Source: SIG78 sp045587205 (GTDB lineage Bacteria > Verrucomicrobiota > Lentisphaeria > Victivallales > Victivallaceae). From it: a stretch of 61,532 bases of DNA. A program made the translations under genes and the position numbers. The stretch covers positions 1-61,532 of the forward strand of contig JAZNBV010000077.1 of assembly GCA_045587205.1 (NCBI GenBank), in the 5' to 3' direction. This document shows, in pieces, positions 26,723 through 35,340 of the stretch. Every line of letters starts with the position of its first letter. The first letter of the stretch is position 1. Below the pieces are notes generated by a model. It was not told the origin of the DNA and ran no database searches. It saw only the letters and a program-made list of their open reading frames with translations.

Positions 26723-29062
26723 TCAATCCTGTTTGCGACTGTGCGGGCACTCCAGCAGACACTGTTCAAAGTTACAGGGACGGATCTTTTCGATCTGCGG
26801 AACTTTACGCAAGCTGGCATCGAGTTTACTGCGCAGAGTTTTGAGATCGGCATTTTCCGGATATGCTTCATCCAGATCCCAACCGGTGTACTGGTTGCCT
26901 TCAGTGGCGACCAGACTGTAACGCTTTGCCCAGTTGCAGCGATTTATATCAATCTTGCGGAATGCATATTCAACACCTTCAAGTTCAACCTTTTTGAGTT
27001 CGCCGAATGCCGAGGTCTTGCAACCCTTTACACAGCGCTGATTGCAATCTTTGCAAGCCAGTACCTGATTGCGCAATACTTCGTTATACTGCAGGGGCGC
27101 ATCGGTTACGACCGCCACGAAACGCACATTGGAACCAAATTCCGGAGTAACGATCGAACCGCATTCGCTGATCGTACCCAAGCCTGCTGCTGCAGCAGCA
27201 AAGACATTGCTGAAAGCATCCGGATAATTGCCGCGCGGGTTCCAGCACACCGATCCGGTACCGTGCAAGTCAACTGCCATTGCTCCTTTGAATCCGGCTT
27301 CTTCCAACCGGCCTATAACGTTCCACGCCAGCACACGGAGCCGCATAATGGTTTCGTACTGGGCAAAAACATACGGACCGGCGGCTTCTGCCGGAGTACG
27401 CGCGGTAATATCCACCGAACCGGAGGGCATACGCAAACCGAGCATAATCACGCTTTTGGCTCCGGCAAGGTAATCAGCTGTACCGGTAACGTGGCGTTTT
27501 TCTTCAGTGATTTCAGGTTCATAAGGCTTGTAAATAGTATCGGCTGTGTTGCGGGCAACCAGTTCGATTTCGCCTTCAAAAATCTCCTTCAGCTGCGGGA
27601 TCATACCGTCAACGCGTTCAGCAGGAGCAATACCGACCAGGTCACACTCGCGCAATTCCATTTCGCGGCGGATACGTCTGGTCAGAGTTTTGGCATCAAC
27701 TGCACGCGCGGGGCGGTTATCCGGCAGAGTCCAGGATGTTTCCGGCAGCGGCGCATCGGTCAGCAAAGTTACAGTGTGGAGTTTTTTGCCGGCGGGAGCG
27801 ATCAGTTTCTGGAACGCTTCTTCGGGGAATTCAAACATCTGCCCCGCGCTGTAGCCGTGATTTTCCAGAACACGCACGGCATCGTACCCGGTCTGGATAA
27901 GAATGGGCGAAACGGCGTTGTCAAAACGGTTTTCGTGAGCACGCGGGTTATCAGTATCTGCTTCAAACGGATTGCGGCAGGCAATCATTGAAACGATCGT
28001 GGTCGCCCCCGGCAGCAGTGAATCGAGTTCAACATTCATTTTTTCGCGCACGGTATCGGCCGATGCCACCAGCACATTGTCAGCGCCCCAACCGGCGGCA
28101 AGACTGCGGATCTGTTCAAACAGACCGCGGTGGAACGCCGCGTTGGCTTCCGGATTGGCTATATACTGACGGCGGCGGCGGGGAGCATTGGTGTACTCTT
28201 TATCAAAGTAACGGAGTCCGCGCGGTATGCAGTAACGCTGGCAGGAGCCCATTTCACCGGCACGGCGGCCGTATTTGATAGTGGCATCCATAATCACTTT
28301 TTCATCAACGTGTTCAGGAATGGGCAAATCCAGATCCAAATCAAAGTGTTCGCCCCAGGCACAGCGCCAGAGATTTTTGTTGGCATAGCGATAAACCTTG
28401 TCTTCGATCCTGACTTCATTCCAGCCGTTGATTTCTTTGGAAAGCGCTCCGGAGCGGCACTCTTTGCGGCAGATCATACAATTGTCGCACACCGAACCGG
28501 GTTCCAGCAGCGGCGAAGGCGTCAGCACCGCATCGGTTATGATCGTTACATAACGCTGGTGAGCGCCGAACTCCGGCGTGATCGCCAGACCGTTGTAACC
28601 GAATTCTGCCAGACCGCAGGCAACCGCACAGTGCATATGCGATACATCCGGCGCAAAATGGGCGGTCAAATCTTTGTAGCCGCGGTAACGCCAGATATTT
28701 GAAGAAGCAATCGGCACCGTCTGAAAACCGAGTTCTTCAACAAAACGGCTCATCCGGTAGCTCATATCATCCAAACGCCAGTTCATTGAATACTGAATGG
28801 CATAAGGTCCGATCTCCTGCGGGTGTTTGAGTCCGCCGCGTTCCATTGCTGCATCGGGGTGATGGACAGCCATAACTATCACCGACCGGGCAGACGGCAT
28901 AATGCCCTGCGGGCTCATACGCAAAGGAGCGTCGGCAAAGCGTTCAATATTGGCTATACCCACCAGGTCGGCACGCAAAACTTCCAGCGCGTAACGCTTG
29001 ATTTCAGCAGTTTCCGGCGTGTCAATAAGATAGTTGAGATTTTTACTGCGATCAACAGGCAT
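26723..29062 (-). CDS. Fused epoxyqueuosine-reductase/reductive-dehalogenase-like Fe-S protein
   Basis: The 779-residue protein looks like two QueG/RdhA-like units joined by a degenerate third. Module 1 (about 1-300): LVGIANIERF, PSARSVIVMAVHHPD, then CDNCMICRKEC (about 191) and GSCQRYC (about 274). Middle (about 300-445): GATTIVSMIACRNPF but no cysteine cluster. Module 3 (about 450-779): CDLVGIAPAERV, AKSVIMLGLRMPSG, then CKDCNQRCVKGC (about 667), RCNWAKR, and CNFEQCLLEC (about 764). Single-unit relatives are cobalamin and 4Fe-4S-dependent reductases of about 350-400 residues. No Tat signal is seen, so it is probably cytoplasmic and not a respiratory dehalogenase. Substrate unknown. It is divergent from an AraC regulator with overlapping promoters. 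Confidence 0.75.
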   Translation of the reverse strand: MPVDRSKNLNYLIDTPETAEIKRYALEVLRADLVGIANIERFADAPLRMSPQGIMPSARSVIVMAVHHPDAAMERGGLKHPQEIGPYAIQYSMNWRLDDMSYRMSRFVEELGFQTVPIASSNIWRYRGYKDLTAHFAPDVSHMHCAVACGLAEFGYNGLAITPEFGAHQRYVTIITDAVLTPSPLLEPGSVCDNCMICRKECRSGALSKEINGWNEVRIEDKVYRYANKNLWRCAWGEHFDLDLDLPIPEHVDEKVIMDATIKYGRRAGEMGSCQRYCIPRGLRYFDKEYTNAPRRRRQYIANPEANAAFHRGLFEQIRSLAAGWGADNVLVASADTVREKMNVELDSLLPGATTIVSMIACRNPFEADTDNPRAHENRFDNAVSPILIQTGYDAVRVLENHGYSAGQMFEFPEEAFQKLIAPAGKKLHTVTLLTDAPLPETSWTLPDNRPARAVDAKTLTRRIRREMELRECDLVGIAPAERVDGMIPQLKEIFEGEIELVARNTADTIYKPYEPEITEEKRHVTGTADYLAGAKSVIMLGLRMPSGSVDITARTPAEAAGPYVFAQYETIMRLRVLAWNVIGRLEEAGFKGAMAVDLHGTGSVCWNPRGNYPDAFSNVFAAAAAGLGTISECGSIVTPEFGSNVRFVAVVTDAPLQYNEVLRNQVLACKDCNQRCVKGCKTSAFGELKKVELEGVEYAFRKIDINRCNWAKRYSLVATEGNQYTGWDLDEAYPENADLKTLRSKLDASLRKVPQIEKIRPCNFEQCLLECPHSRKQD

Positions 29063-29110
29063 TTTTTCCTCCTTGTAAAAAAAGTTTGTTTTTTTCAGTG
29101 ATTTTGTTTT

Positions 29111-29139
29111 AATATAAACCTTTGAATATTTGATTTCAA
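29111..29139 (-). promoter_or_regulatory. Promoter of the Fe-S reductase-like gene
   Basis: On the minus strand: TTGAAA (29134-29139), 17 bases, TATATT (29111-29116). Its -35 box overlaps the -35 box of the divergent araC-type promoter by two bases. Confidence 0.75.
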
Positions 29140-29158
29140 ACTTATTTTATGGTATATT
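29130..29158 (+). promoter_or_regulatory. Promoter of the AraC-type regulator
   Basis: TTGATT (29130-29135), 17 bases ending in ATGG, TATATT (29153-29158). The start codon at 29199 is about 34 nt past the expected transcription start. Confidence 0.75.
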
Positions 29159-29198
29159 ACTTCTTAAAACAGACAAAAACATTTTAAAAACGGTCATT

Positions 29199-30143
29199 AT
29201 GCAGAAACTCTCTATTCCATACCGCTGTAACCCCTCTGATGCCAGATGCTATTATCAGAATGGTGAATCAATGTTTTTCACTTCACTGCACCAGCAGAAT
29301 CTCTTTCTGCAGCACTGTGCGGTGAGAAGTGACGATTTGCTTTCAGTGCGTCTGATCTGCCGTACTCTGGCGCTGCCGGGAGATTGGCACCGTCGGATCA
29401 ATCCGGATTTTCTCAATATAACCTATATACATACAGGTGAGACCAGTGTACGCATCAATGATCAATCATTTCTGGCGGAACCCGGTGACCTTATCCTGCT
29501 GCCGCCGGGGAGTGATTATGAATTCGGCTCCAATAAAAAAGCCGTCCGGTCAGGGATCGTTGTTCAGGGTAAAATTGTAACTGCTATACTGCAGAATCTG
29601 CGCGGAAAATATTTCTTTTCTGCAGAGGAAACAGCCACTCTTGAATCCAAAATAGAACGGTTTTTCCAGAAGGAAAATACAGATGAGCACGAACTTGCGG
29701 TGTGGAGTTTTGATCTGCTTTCGAGCTTAAAAAACGATGATGCAAAAATCCTTGTACCTGACATACTGCATAAGGTCATTATTAAAATGCAGAAAAATCT
29801 GGCAACACCGCAGAAACTTGACCGGCTTGCCGCCGGGACCGGGGTTTCGCCGCGGACATTGAGCCGGATGTTTATAAAATATTTTCAGATGCCTCCGCAT
29901 AAATACCTGATAAAACTGCGGATGCAGAGAGCGTGTCAGATGCTGGAGTGGGAAGAGTTTTCCATCAAGGAGATCGCCATTGCAGTAGGCTACCCCAATG
30001 CACTTAATTTTTCTACAGAATTCAAGCGTATTATGGGTTGCCCGCCCAGCAGATACCGGCTGCTGGAAAATATGAACAGTGAACCGTTAGGGCTTGATCC
30101 CCTGCCCGATTCAGCAGCATCCGGCAACGATATGGTGATCTGA
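29199..30143 (+). CDS. AraC-family transcriptional regulator
   Basis: The 314-residue protein has an N-terminal cupin-like sensor half (PGDLILLPPGSDYEFG, about 100-118) and a C-terminal double helix-turn-helix AraC domain. The latter shows LDRLAAGTGVSPRTLSRMF, then IKEIAIAVGYPNALNFSTEFKRIMGCPPSRYR. An earlier in-frame start at 29130 lies inside the promoter and is rejected. Divergence from the Fe-S reductase-like gene suggests that it controls that gene and itself. The last bases converge on the AAA ATPase gene, with 16 bases between stop codons. Confidence 0.9.
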   Translation: MQKLSIPYRCNPSDARCYYQNGESMFFTSLHQQNLFLQHCAVRSDDLLSVRLICRTLALPGDWHRRINPDFLNITYIHTGETSVRINDQSFLAEPGDLILLPPGSDYEFGSNKKAVRSGIVVQGKIVTAILQNLRGKYFFSAEETATLESKIERFFQKENTDEHELAVWSFDLLSSLKNDDAKILVPDILHKVIIKMQKNLATPQKLDRLAAGTGVSPRTLSRMFIKYFQMPPHKYLIKLRMQRACQMLEWEEFSIKEIAIAVGYPNALNFSTEFKRIMGCPPSRYRLLENMNSEPLGLDPLPDSAASGNDMVI

Positions 30144-30159
30144 AATTGCCGCATAATTT

Positions 30160-31623
30160 TCAGTTCAGGCGCCCCGCTTCCCAGCGGCGGATATTTTCCA
30201 TAATAGACTGATTGTTCGAAGGCGAAGACTCCAGCAGCACTTCATAAGCCAGCTGCATAGAGTAATATTCCGCACGCTGATCGAATGCCCGCTGACGGAT
30301 TTTTGCGGTAACGCCGTTGAGGTCGGCACCGCTGTAAGATTCGGTATTTTCAGCAATATATTCAGCCAGCCCCTCTTCATAAGGCAGGGAGCCTTTATCA
30401 AATACATTCTGCAATATCTGCAAACGAGCCTGATAATCCGGCAACCCTACATAAGCTAAAATATCGAAACGCCCCGGCCGCAAAAAAGCTTCATCAATTT
30501 TCCAGGGGGTATTGGTTGCCCCCAGCAGCAATATGGGATTTTTACTTTTATCAACCCCGTCAAGTTCCTGCAGTATCACAGAAATAACTTTCTGGGTAGT
30601 TTCGTGAATACTATCGGTTCGCTTGCTAAATATCGTTTCCATTTCATCCACAAACACTACTGAAAGCGGATTTTTGCGGGCATTTTCAAAGATAGCTTTG
30701 ATATTTTTTTCGGATTCACCGACGTACTTGCCGAACACATCAGCACTGGTTATCATATAAAAAGGCAGATTCAATTCACCGGCGACCGCGCGGGCAAGAA
30801 AGGTTTTACCGGTTCCGGGCGGCCCATAAAGCAGCACCCCGCCGCCGGCTTTCAAACCATATCGCTCTGCCAGTTCAGGATTGCGTACAGGCTCGATAAG
30901 CCGCAGACGTATCTGCTGTTTGACATCTTCCATACCGGCAACATCATCCAGCGTTATATCGGGACGATCCTGCAGACGGTTTTTATCCTGTTTGCCGTTT
31001 TCTTCTCCCTGAACGGCAACTTTTTTAACCATTTTTACTGCTCCGGCAATCCCCAACCCGATCGCTCCGAGTATCAGCAGAACCAATATTGCCGGCGGCA
31101 GATGGAAAAATTTGCTGCTGCAGACAGCCAACAGTACAATAAACAACACAACTCCGCTGATAAGGCCAAGCATAAAGCCGGTTATCTGAACAGCTTTCAG
31201 CGCATCAGTACTCATCTCTTTGTCCGGCAAAGCCTTTGCGCCCAGCGACATAAAGGGCATCAGCATAAAAAACACCACAGCAAAGACAATAAATTCGATC
31301 GTTTTAACCGAATTGCCCGATGAACCGGTTTCACCGGTCATATTCATAAACGATGAACACATTGCTGAACTGCTGCCCAGCAATATCGGATAGATCAGCA
31401 GCGCGATCACCCCGAAATAGATACTCTGCATCTTGTTATTGAACAGTCCGCTGAAAATTTTTGCCACAGGAATAAAAAGCAGTGCGGAATAAAAAATATT
31501 CTTGCCGATTCCGTAAAAAATCAAAACCAGAAGTAGAGAAAGCAAAAATACAGACCACGATTTCCACGCCCCCAGCGGATCAGTTTGCGGCATTTCGACT
31601 TTTGCGGTTTCGTTATTATCCAT
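30160..31623 (-). CDS. Membrane-anchored AAA ATPase (FtsH/Cdc48-like module, no protease)
   Basis: The 487-residue protein has about five to six hydrophobic helices in the first 200 residues and then one AAA domain: DVAGMEDVKQQIR, Walker A GPPGTGKT (about 264-271), Walker B VVFVDEME, sensor 1 with GATNTPW, and the arginine-finger region FLRPGRFD. The AAA module is of the FtsH/spastin class, but no HEXXH zinc-protease domain follows; only a short helical tail does. It should couple ATP hydrolysis to remodelling or extraction of membrane proteins from the cytoplasmic side. It is transcribed alone. Confidence 0.85.
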   Translation of the reverse strand: MDNNETAKVEMPQTDPLGAWKSWSVFLLSLLLVLIFYGIGKNIFYSALLFIPVAKIFSGLFNNKMQSIYFGVIALLIYPILLGSSSAMCSSFMNMTGETGSSGNSVKTIEFIVFAVVFFMLMPFMSLGAKALPDKEMSTDALKAVQITGFMLGLISGVVLFIVLLAVCSSKFFHLPPAILVLLILGAIGLGIAGAVKMVKKVAVQGEENGKQDKNRLQDRPDITLDDVAGMEDVKQQIRLRLIEPVRNPELAERYGLKAGGGVLLYGPPGTGKTFLARAVAGELNLPFYMITSADVFGKYVGESEKNIKAIFENARKNPLSVVFVDEMETIFSKRTDSIHETTQKVISVILQELDGVDKSKNPILLLGATNTPWKIDEAFLRPGRFDILAYVGLPDYQARLQILQNVFDKGSLPYEEGLAEYIAENTESYSGADLNGVTAKIRQRAFDQRAEYYSMQLAYEVLLESSPSNNQSIMENIRRWEAGRLN

Positions 31624-31865
31624 AAAAATCCCCCTGAAGAAAAATTTGATGTATCTGGATTATTTAATATACCATAACTATCTTTTTTTTCAAATAAATT
31701 TTTTATTCCCAACATCCGCCGGTTATGGTCATAAGGCTGCACAACGCCGCTTGGGCTGTCAATATCAAAAATCCGGACATTACCGCCCGGGGAATTACAG
31801 TCGATTTGAACAGTTTCTGCTGCGGAAGTTTGAGCAATATTGATTATTTCGGATTTACCGTTCAT
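31521..31865 (-). other. Possible small or relict ORF upstream of the AAA gene
   Basis: An open frame of 114 codons starts at 31865 behind GGGGAG with eight bases of spacing, and a TATATT box lies about 40 bases upstream (31904-31909, minus strand). It runs across the AAA promoter and about 100 bases into the AAA gene in another frame. Its first 60 residues look like a soluble protein; the remainder does not. No family is recognised. It may be a truncated gene remnant, a short regulatory ORF or chance. Confidence 0.25.
31666..31693 (-). promoter_or_regulatory. Promoter of the AAA ATPase
   Basis: On the minus strand: TTGAAA (31688-31693), 16 bases ending in ATGG, TATATT (31666-31671). Confidence 0.75.
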
Positions 31866-32011
31866 TATTTTCGCTCCCCGGGGGGATGTTTCACTTTCCG
31901 GGTAATATACACGCCGTTAAGTTTTTTTAAGCACAAACTTAAAACTTTATAAAAATACTTGAGAAACCCGTGCAAAAAAAATACATTGCGGGTATTTGCC
32001 TGCCGGAAAAC

Positions 32012-32040
32012 TTGAAAAACAGTTTATTTTGTGGTATAGT
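32012..32040 (+). promoter_or_regulatory. Promoter of the MBL-fold hydrolase
   Basis: TTGAAA (32012-32017), 17 bases ending in GTGG, TATAGT (32035-32040). Confidence 0.75.
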
Positions 32041-32103
32041 AATTTTTATGGTAAGATTGATTAAAAATCATAATTATTGGATTTTGCGAGGTCATTTAGC
32101 GTT

Positions 32104-32862
32104 ATGAAAATCTGTTTATTGGGCAGTTGTTCCGGTACTGAACCCCAAACCGGCCGGCACCACACATCGTGGATTTTGCAATTTAATGATGAACTTTTCT
32201 GGTTTGATGCCGGTGAAAACTGTTCTTATACAGCACATTTGGCGGGCTTCGATCTGCGGAAATCCCGGGCGGTTTTTCTTTCGCATCCGCATCTTGACCA
32301 CGTGGGCGGACTGCCTAATCTGCTTTGGACTATCAGCAAAATCCGTTCCCGCAGCAAGCAGCCGTGGCAGTTTGAACTGCCCATATATACAGCGTCGTTA
32401 AATCAGGTGCAGGCAATTTTTGATCTGCTTGCCGAAACGGAATTTCCCTGCAAATCGCCTATGTACCGCTTGCAGGAAGGCGTGGTTTGGAGTGATGGTA
32501 TTACTGTTGAAGCCACAGGCAATAACCATCTGCCGCCGGATGCCGACGGTACGCCCCGTTCTTTCAGCTTCCGCATTACAGCAGAAGGCAAAAAAATTGT
32601 TTACTCCGGCGATATACGCAATATTCAGGACTTGTCCGAATGGCTCACAGATTGCGATATTCTGTTGATGGAAAACGGTCATAATGATCCCTGCGAAGTA
32701 TGCAAATATCTGATGGCAAGCTCGAGCAAGCCCCGGCATTTGATTTTTGTTCATCACGGCAGAACAATGCTTAAAGATGGAGCAAATGTCATTGCCGAAT
32801 GTCGTAAACTGGCGGATTTTCCTGTGGATGCAGCGGATGATGGTATGATTGTTGATTTGTAA
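32104..32862 (+). CDS. MBL-fold metallohydrolase (RNase Z-like)
   Basis: The 252-residue protein has a metallo-beta-lactamase fold with the metal motif SHPHLDHVGG (HxHxDH), a later YSGDIRN aspartate and a C-terminal VHHGR histidine. The sequence resembles ribonuclease Z and other single-domain MBL phosphodiesterases more than lactamases. It has no signal peptide and so acts in the cytoplasm. ATG 32104 was chosen over an in-frame start 27 bases upstream because GAGG and the promoter spacing favour it. The substrate could be tRNA 3' ends, cyclic nucleotides or another phosphodiester. Confidence 0.82.
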   Translation: MKICLLGSCSGTEPQTGRHHTSWILQFNDELFWFDAGENCSYTAHLAGFDLRKSRAVFLSHPHLDHVGGLPNLLWTISKIRSRSKQPWQFELPIYTASLNQVQAIFDLLAETEFPCKSPMYRLQEGVVWSDGITVEATGNNHLPPDADGTPRSFSFRITAEGKKIVYSGDIRNIQDLSEWLTDCDILLMENGHNDPCEVCKYLMASSSKPRHLIFVHHGRTMLKDGANVIAECRKLADFPVDAADDGMIVDL

Positions 32863-32920
32863 GAAACTTCATCATACTGAAAAAAAGTTATATTATCCAT
32901 TTTCAAAGATAAAATGTGCA

Positions 32921-32948
32921 TTGCATTTGCGGCAAAAACGGCTATATT
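32921..32948 (+). promoter_or_regulatory. Distal promoter candidate of the pyruvyltransferase-like gene
   Basis: TTGCAT (32921-32926), 16 bases, TATATT (32943-32948). It would give a leader of about 170 nt. Confidence 0.55.
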
Positions 32949-33058
32949 ATTGATAAATTCAAGCTGCAGTGCTGCGTTGCGGGGTGAGTTTTGTCTGGCT
33001 TAAAGATAAAACCATAACAACATTGCAAACAGTAAAGTTTTTTTGCCAGATTGTCCAT

Positions 33059-33088
33059 TTGCCCTACTGCACACTTGCACATTATAAT
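33059..33088 (+). promoter_or_regulatory. Proximal promoter candidate of the pyruvyltransferase-like gene
   Basis: TTGCCC (33059-33064), 18 bases, TATAAT (33083-33088), 34 bases before the GTG start. Either or both candidates may be used. Confidence 0.5.
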
Positions 33089-33122
33089 GCTCTATCAATA
33101 CAGGGATGAAGGAGAAGATGCT

Positions 33123-34307
33123 GTGAAAAAAATCAGGATATTGCTTCGGGACTTCCGCAAAGTTGTCAAAAATGGTGAAGTGGTAAATTTTAATATCGGC
33201 ACCACCGCCCATGGGCCGGGAGCAATTGCTTTACTGGAAAAATTTTTGCCGGAATGCGAAATTTGCGTATGGGCGTCTGCCCCGCTTTCTGCCCCAATGC
33301 AGCGGATGATGGATCGGCGGTTTCCTGATGTAAAAATCGTGCACGGCAGGCTCGATGGGACTGCCGGGGCTGTGGAAGATGCCGCCCGCTGGTGCGATCT
33401 GCTTTTGATCGGTCCGGGTACCGGAATTGCTGTGCCGCGTGATGTGGAGGATTTTACGAATTTTTGCGGCAAACCTTATGCCGCTGCCGGGATCGGATTT
33501 GCCGGCAAAGATGTGGAAAAAATGCGGAAAAGTGCTTTTATTTTTCTGCGCGATACCGTTGCATTGGCAGCTGCCGAACAGGCAGAGTTGAATGTGCCGA
33601 TCGGTTTTGTGCCGGATGGAGCATTTCTTTTTGATGCCGCCGATGATGTCGGTGCTGCTGAATTTATGAAATATCATAATTTGGAAAAAGGCAAATTTGT
33701 CTGCTGTCTGCCCCGTTACCGCTTTACCCCTGTCTGGGAGTTCTGCCCCGGCGAAGTACCGGTTCCCGAAAAAGTAGCCTATAACAAAAGTATGGTCGAA
33801 CAGGATATGACGCCGTTGGTCAATGCCGCCTGCCGGGTGGTACGCGAAAAAGGTTGGAAGGTGCTGCTTTCGCCGGAAACCGAACCGGCAACCCGACTTT
33901 GTTGCAATGAACTCTTTTCGATGTTTCCTGAAGATGTAAAACCGTATATAGTTGTGCCGGAAAGCTTCTGGGAAGCAGATCTTGCTTTGGGCATATACAA
34001 ACAGAGCCGCGGCGTGTGGGGTATAGAAATGCATTCGCAGGTGATGGCCATCGGCAACAATATACCTGCTATTGTCTGCCGTACGGTTGAATTCGGCAGT
34101 AAAAGCCAGATGTGGAACGATCTCGGATTGGGCGAATGGCTTGTGGATTTTGATAAAGCCGATGACCGGGAGCGTTTTCCGGAAGTAGTAATGCAGATGC
34201 TGAACAATGCGGATCATACGGAAAAACTGCTGAAACAAGCTCAAAGTGTATTGCAGGAACGGTTTGATTTTTTCGGCAGCTTTATGCGAGAGCATTACGG
34301 CAAGTGA
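33123..34307 (+). CDS. Polysaccharide pyruvyltransferase-like protein
   Basis: The 394-residue protein fits the CsaB/WcaK pyruvyltransferase family, which adds ketal-linked pyruvate from phosphoenolpyruvate to surface sugars. Family features are an N-terminal NIGTTAHGPGAIAL, a GPGTGIAVP loop, and the late IEMHSQVMAIGNNIPAIVCR segment, which corresponds to the conserved xxRxHxxIxAxxxgxP block. The start is a GTG: AAGGAG is eight bases upstream, and the longer in-frame version runs back through a likely promoter. It leads a group with an AraC regulator, a prepilin-like protein and a DUF4091-like protein. No glycan assembly genes adjoin, so the acceptor is unknown. Confidence 0.72.
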   Translation: MKKIRILLRDFRKVVKNGEVVNFNIGTTAHGPGAIALLEKFLPECEICVWASAPLSAPMQRMMDRRFPDVKIVHGRLDGTAGAVEDAARWCDLLLIGPGTGIAVPRDVEDFTNFCGKPYAAAGIGFAGKDVEKMRKSAFIFLRDTVALAAAEQAELNVPIGFVPDGAFLFDAADDVGAAEFMKYHNLEKGKFVCCLPRYRFTPVWEFCPGEVPVPEKVAYNKSMVEQDMTPLVNAACRVVREKGWKVLLSPETEPATRLCCNELFSMFPEDVKPYIVVPESFWEADLALGIYKQSRGVWGIEMHSQVMAIGNNIPAIVCRTVEFGSKSQMWNDLGLGEWLVDFDKADDRERFPEVVMQMLNNADHTEKLLKQAQSVLQERFDFFGSFMREHYGK

Positions 34308-34342
34308 GGCTGGAGAAATAAATTTTTCCGGAGATGGTGAAT

Positions 34343-35155
34343 ATGGATTACTTCAAAAATCTGCAATTTATCCGGGCAGCCAATCTGCCGGACCGCAAGT
34401 CTTATCACCACGGCAGAACATTCGATAATTATTACTCTATCCACTATTGTCACGCCGGGGATTTTTCGCTGAAAATCAACAATGGTTTGGAAGAAACCAG
34501 CGACACACCTTGTGTTTTTCTGGCATTTCCGGGAGCTGAATTTACTTATGGCAACCCGCAGGGACTTTATCATCACTTGTATGTATGTTTCCGCGGGGAG
34601 TTAGCCGAGCAATGGCGTGAAGGCGGGCTTTTGTGCTGTTTGAGCAAAAATGCCCTTATCCCCATACTGAATCCAGTGGATTTTTTCAACAAATTTGCCA
34701 GATTGATCGCCCTGTTGCACGGTGCTGAACGCAGCCGTAACCACGCCCGGACAGTGCTGCTTCTGGCGGAACTTTTGCTGCAAATGGCCGAACAGCAGCA
34801 AAAGCAATTCAGTTACCGCAATCATTTTGCTAAAAAGATGAACGATTTGATAAAAGAAATCCACCGTTCGCCCGAATTGGAATGGGATTTCCGGCACGAA
34901 GCAAAGCAGATGAAAATCTCTTATTCCTACTTCCGGAAAGTTTTTGAAGAACTCTACCACGAACCGCCCCATAACTATCTTTTGCAATGCCGTTTGCAAA
35001 AAGCAGAATATCTTTTGATAGACAATGAGTTGCAAATTCAGGAGATAGCAGTTTTATGCGGTTTTCAGGATAAATTTTACTTCTCAAGACTGTTTAAGAA
35101 AAACTACGGCATATCGCCGATGAAATACCGCAAAGAACATCTGCTTGAACTGTGA
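34343..35155 (+). CDS. AraC-family transcriptional regulator
   Basis: The 270-residue protein has an N-terminal cupin-like ligand half (FAGDF-type beta strands, about 30-75). Its C-terminal AraC DNA-binding half shows AKQMKISYSYFRKVFEEL, then IQEIAVLCGFQDKFYFSRLFKKNYGISPMKYR. ATG 34343 is preferred to 34334 because GGAG then has nine bases of spacing. It sits 35 bases after the pyruvyltransferase-like gene and 185 bases before the prepilin-like gene with its own promoter. It may therefore regulate the downstream sugar-related genes; that is inference from position. Confidence 0.88.
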   Translation: MDYFKNLQFIRAANLPDRKSYHHGRTFDNYYSIHYCHAGDFSLKINNGLEETSDTPCVFLAFPGAEFTYGNPQGLYHHLYVCFRGELAEQWREGGLLCCLSKNALIPILNPVDFFNKFARLIALLHGAERSRNHARTVLLLAELLLQMAEQQQKQFSYRNHFAKKMNDLIKEIHRSPELEWDFRHEAKQMKISYSYFRKVFEELYHEPPHNYLLQCRLQKAEYLLIDNELQIQEIAVLCGFQDKFYFSRLFKKNYGISPMKYRKEHLLEL

Positions 35156-35251
35156 AAATCAGAAATAAATAAAAACATATCTAACATATTATTTGTTAAG
35201 ATGTTAAGATTTTAAAAAGTTATTTTGTCTATATTTTTATTAAATTATACA

Positions 35252-35280
35252 TTGAATATTGCCGGAATTTTAAGTATAAT
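35252..35280 (+). promoter_or_regulatory. Promoter of the prepilin-like/DUF4091 unit
   Basis: TTGAAT (35252-35257), 17 bases, TATAAT (35275-35280). The upstream region 35156-35250 is AT-rich. Confidence 0.75.
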
Positions 35281-35340
35281 ATATGCGGTAATTTTTGAAA
35301 CAAGATTTTTCAATCATTGATAGACAGGAATATTAAAACA

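Larger units (their letters stand above)
31624..32103. other. 480-base gap: AAA promoter, possible relict ORF, MBL promoter
   Basis: The stretch holds the minus-strand AAA promoter (31666-31693), a doubtful minus-strand ORF starting at 31865, and the plus-strand promoter of the MBL-fold gene (32012-32040). I see no RNA gene, repeat array or mobile element in it. Confidence 0.6.

Noticed and set aside
26723..29062. Respiratory reductive dehalogenase
   Set aside because: There is no Tat signal and no RdhB anchor gene nearby, and the QueG-like single-unit pattern fits better.
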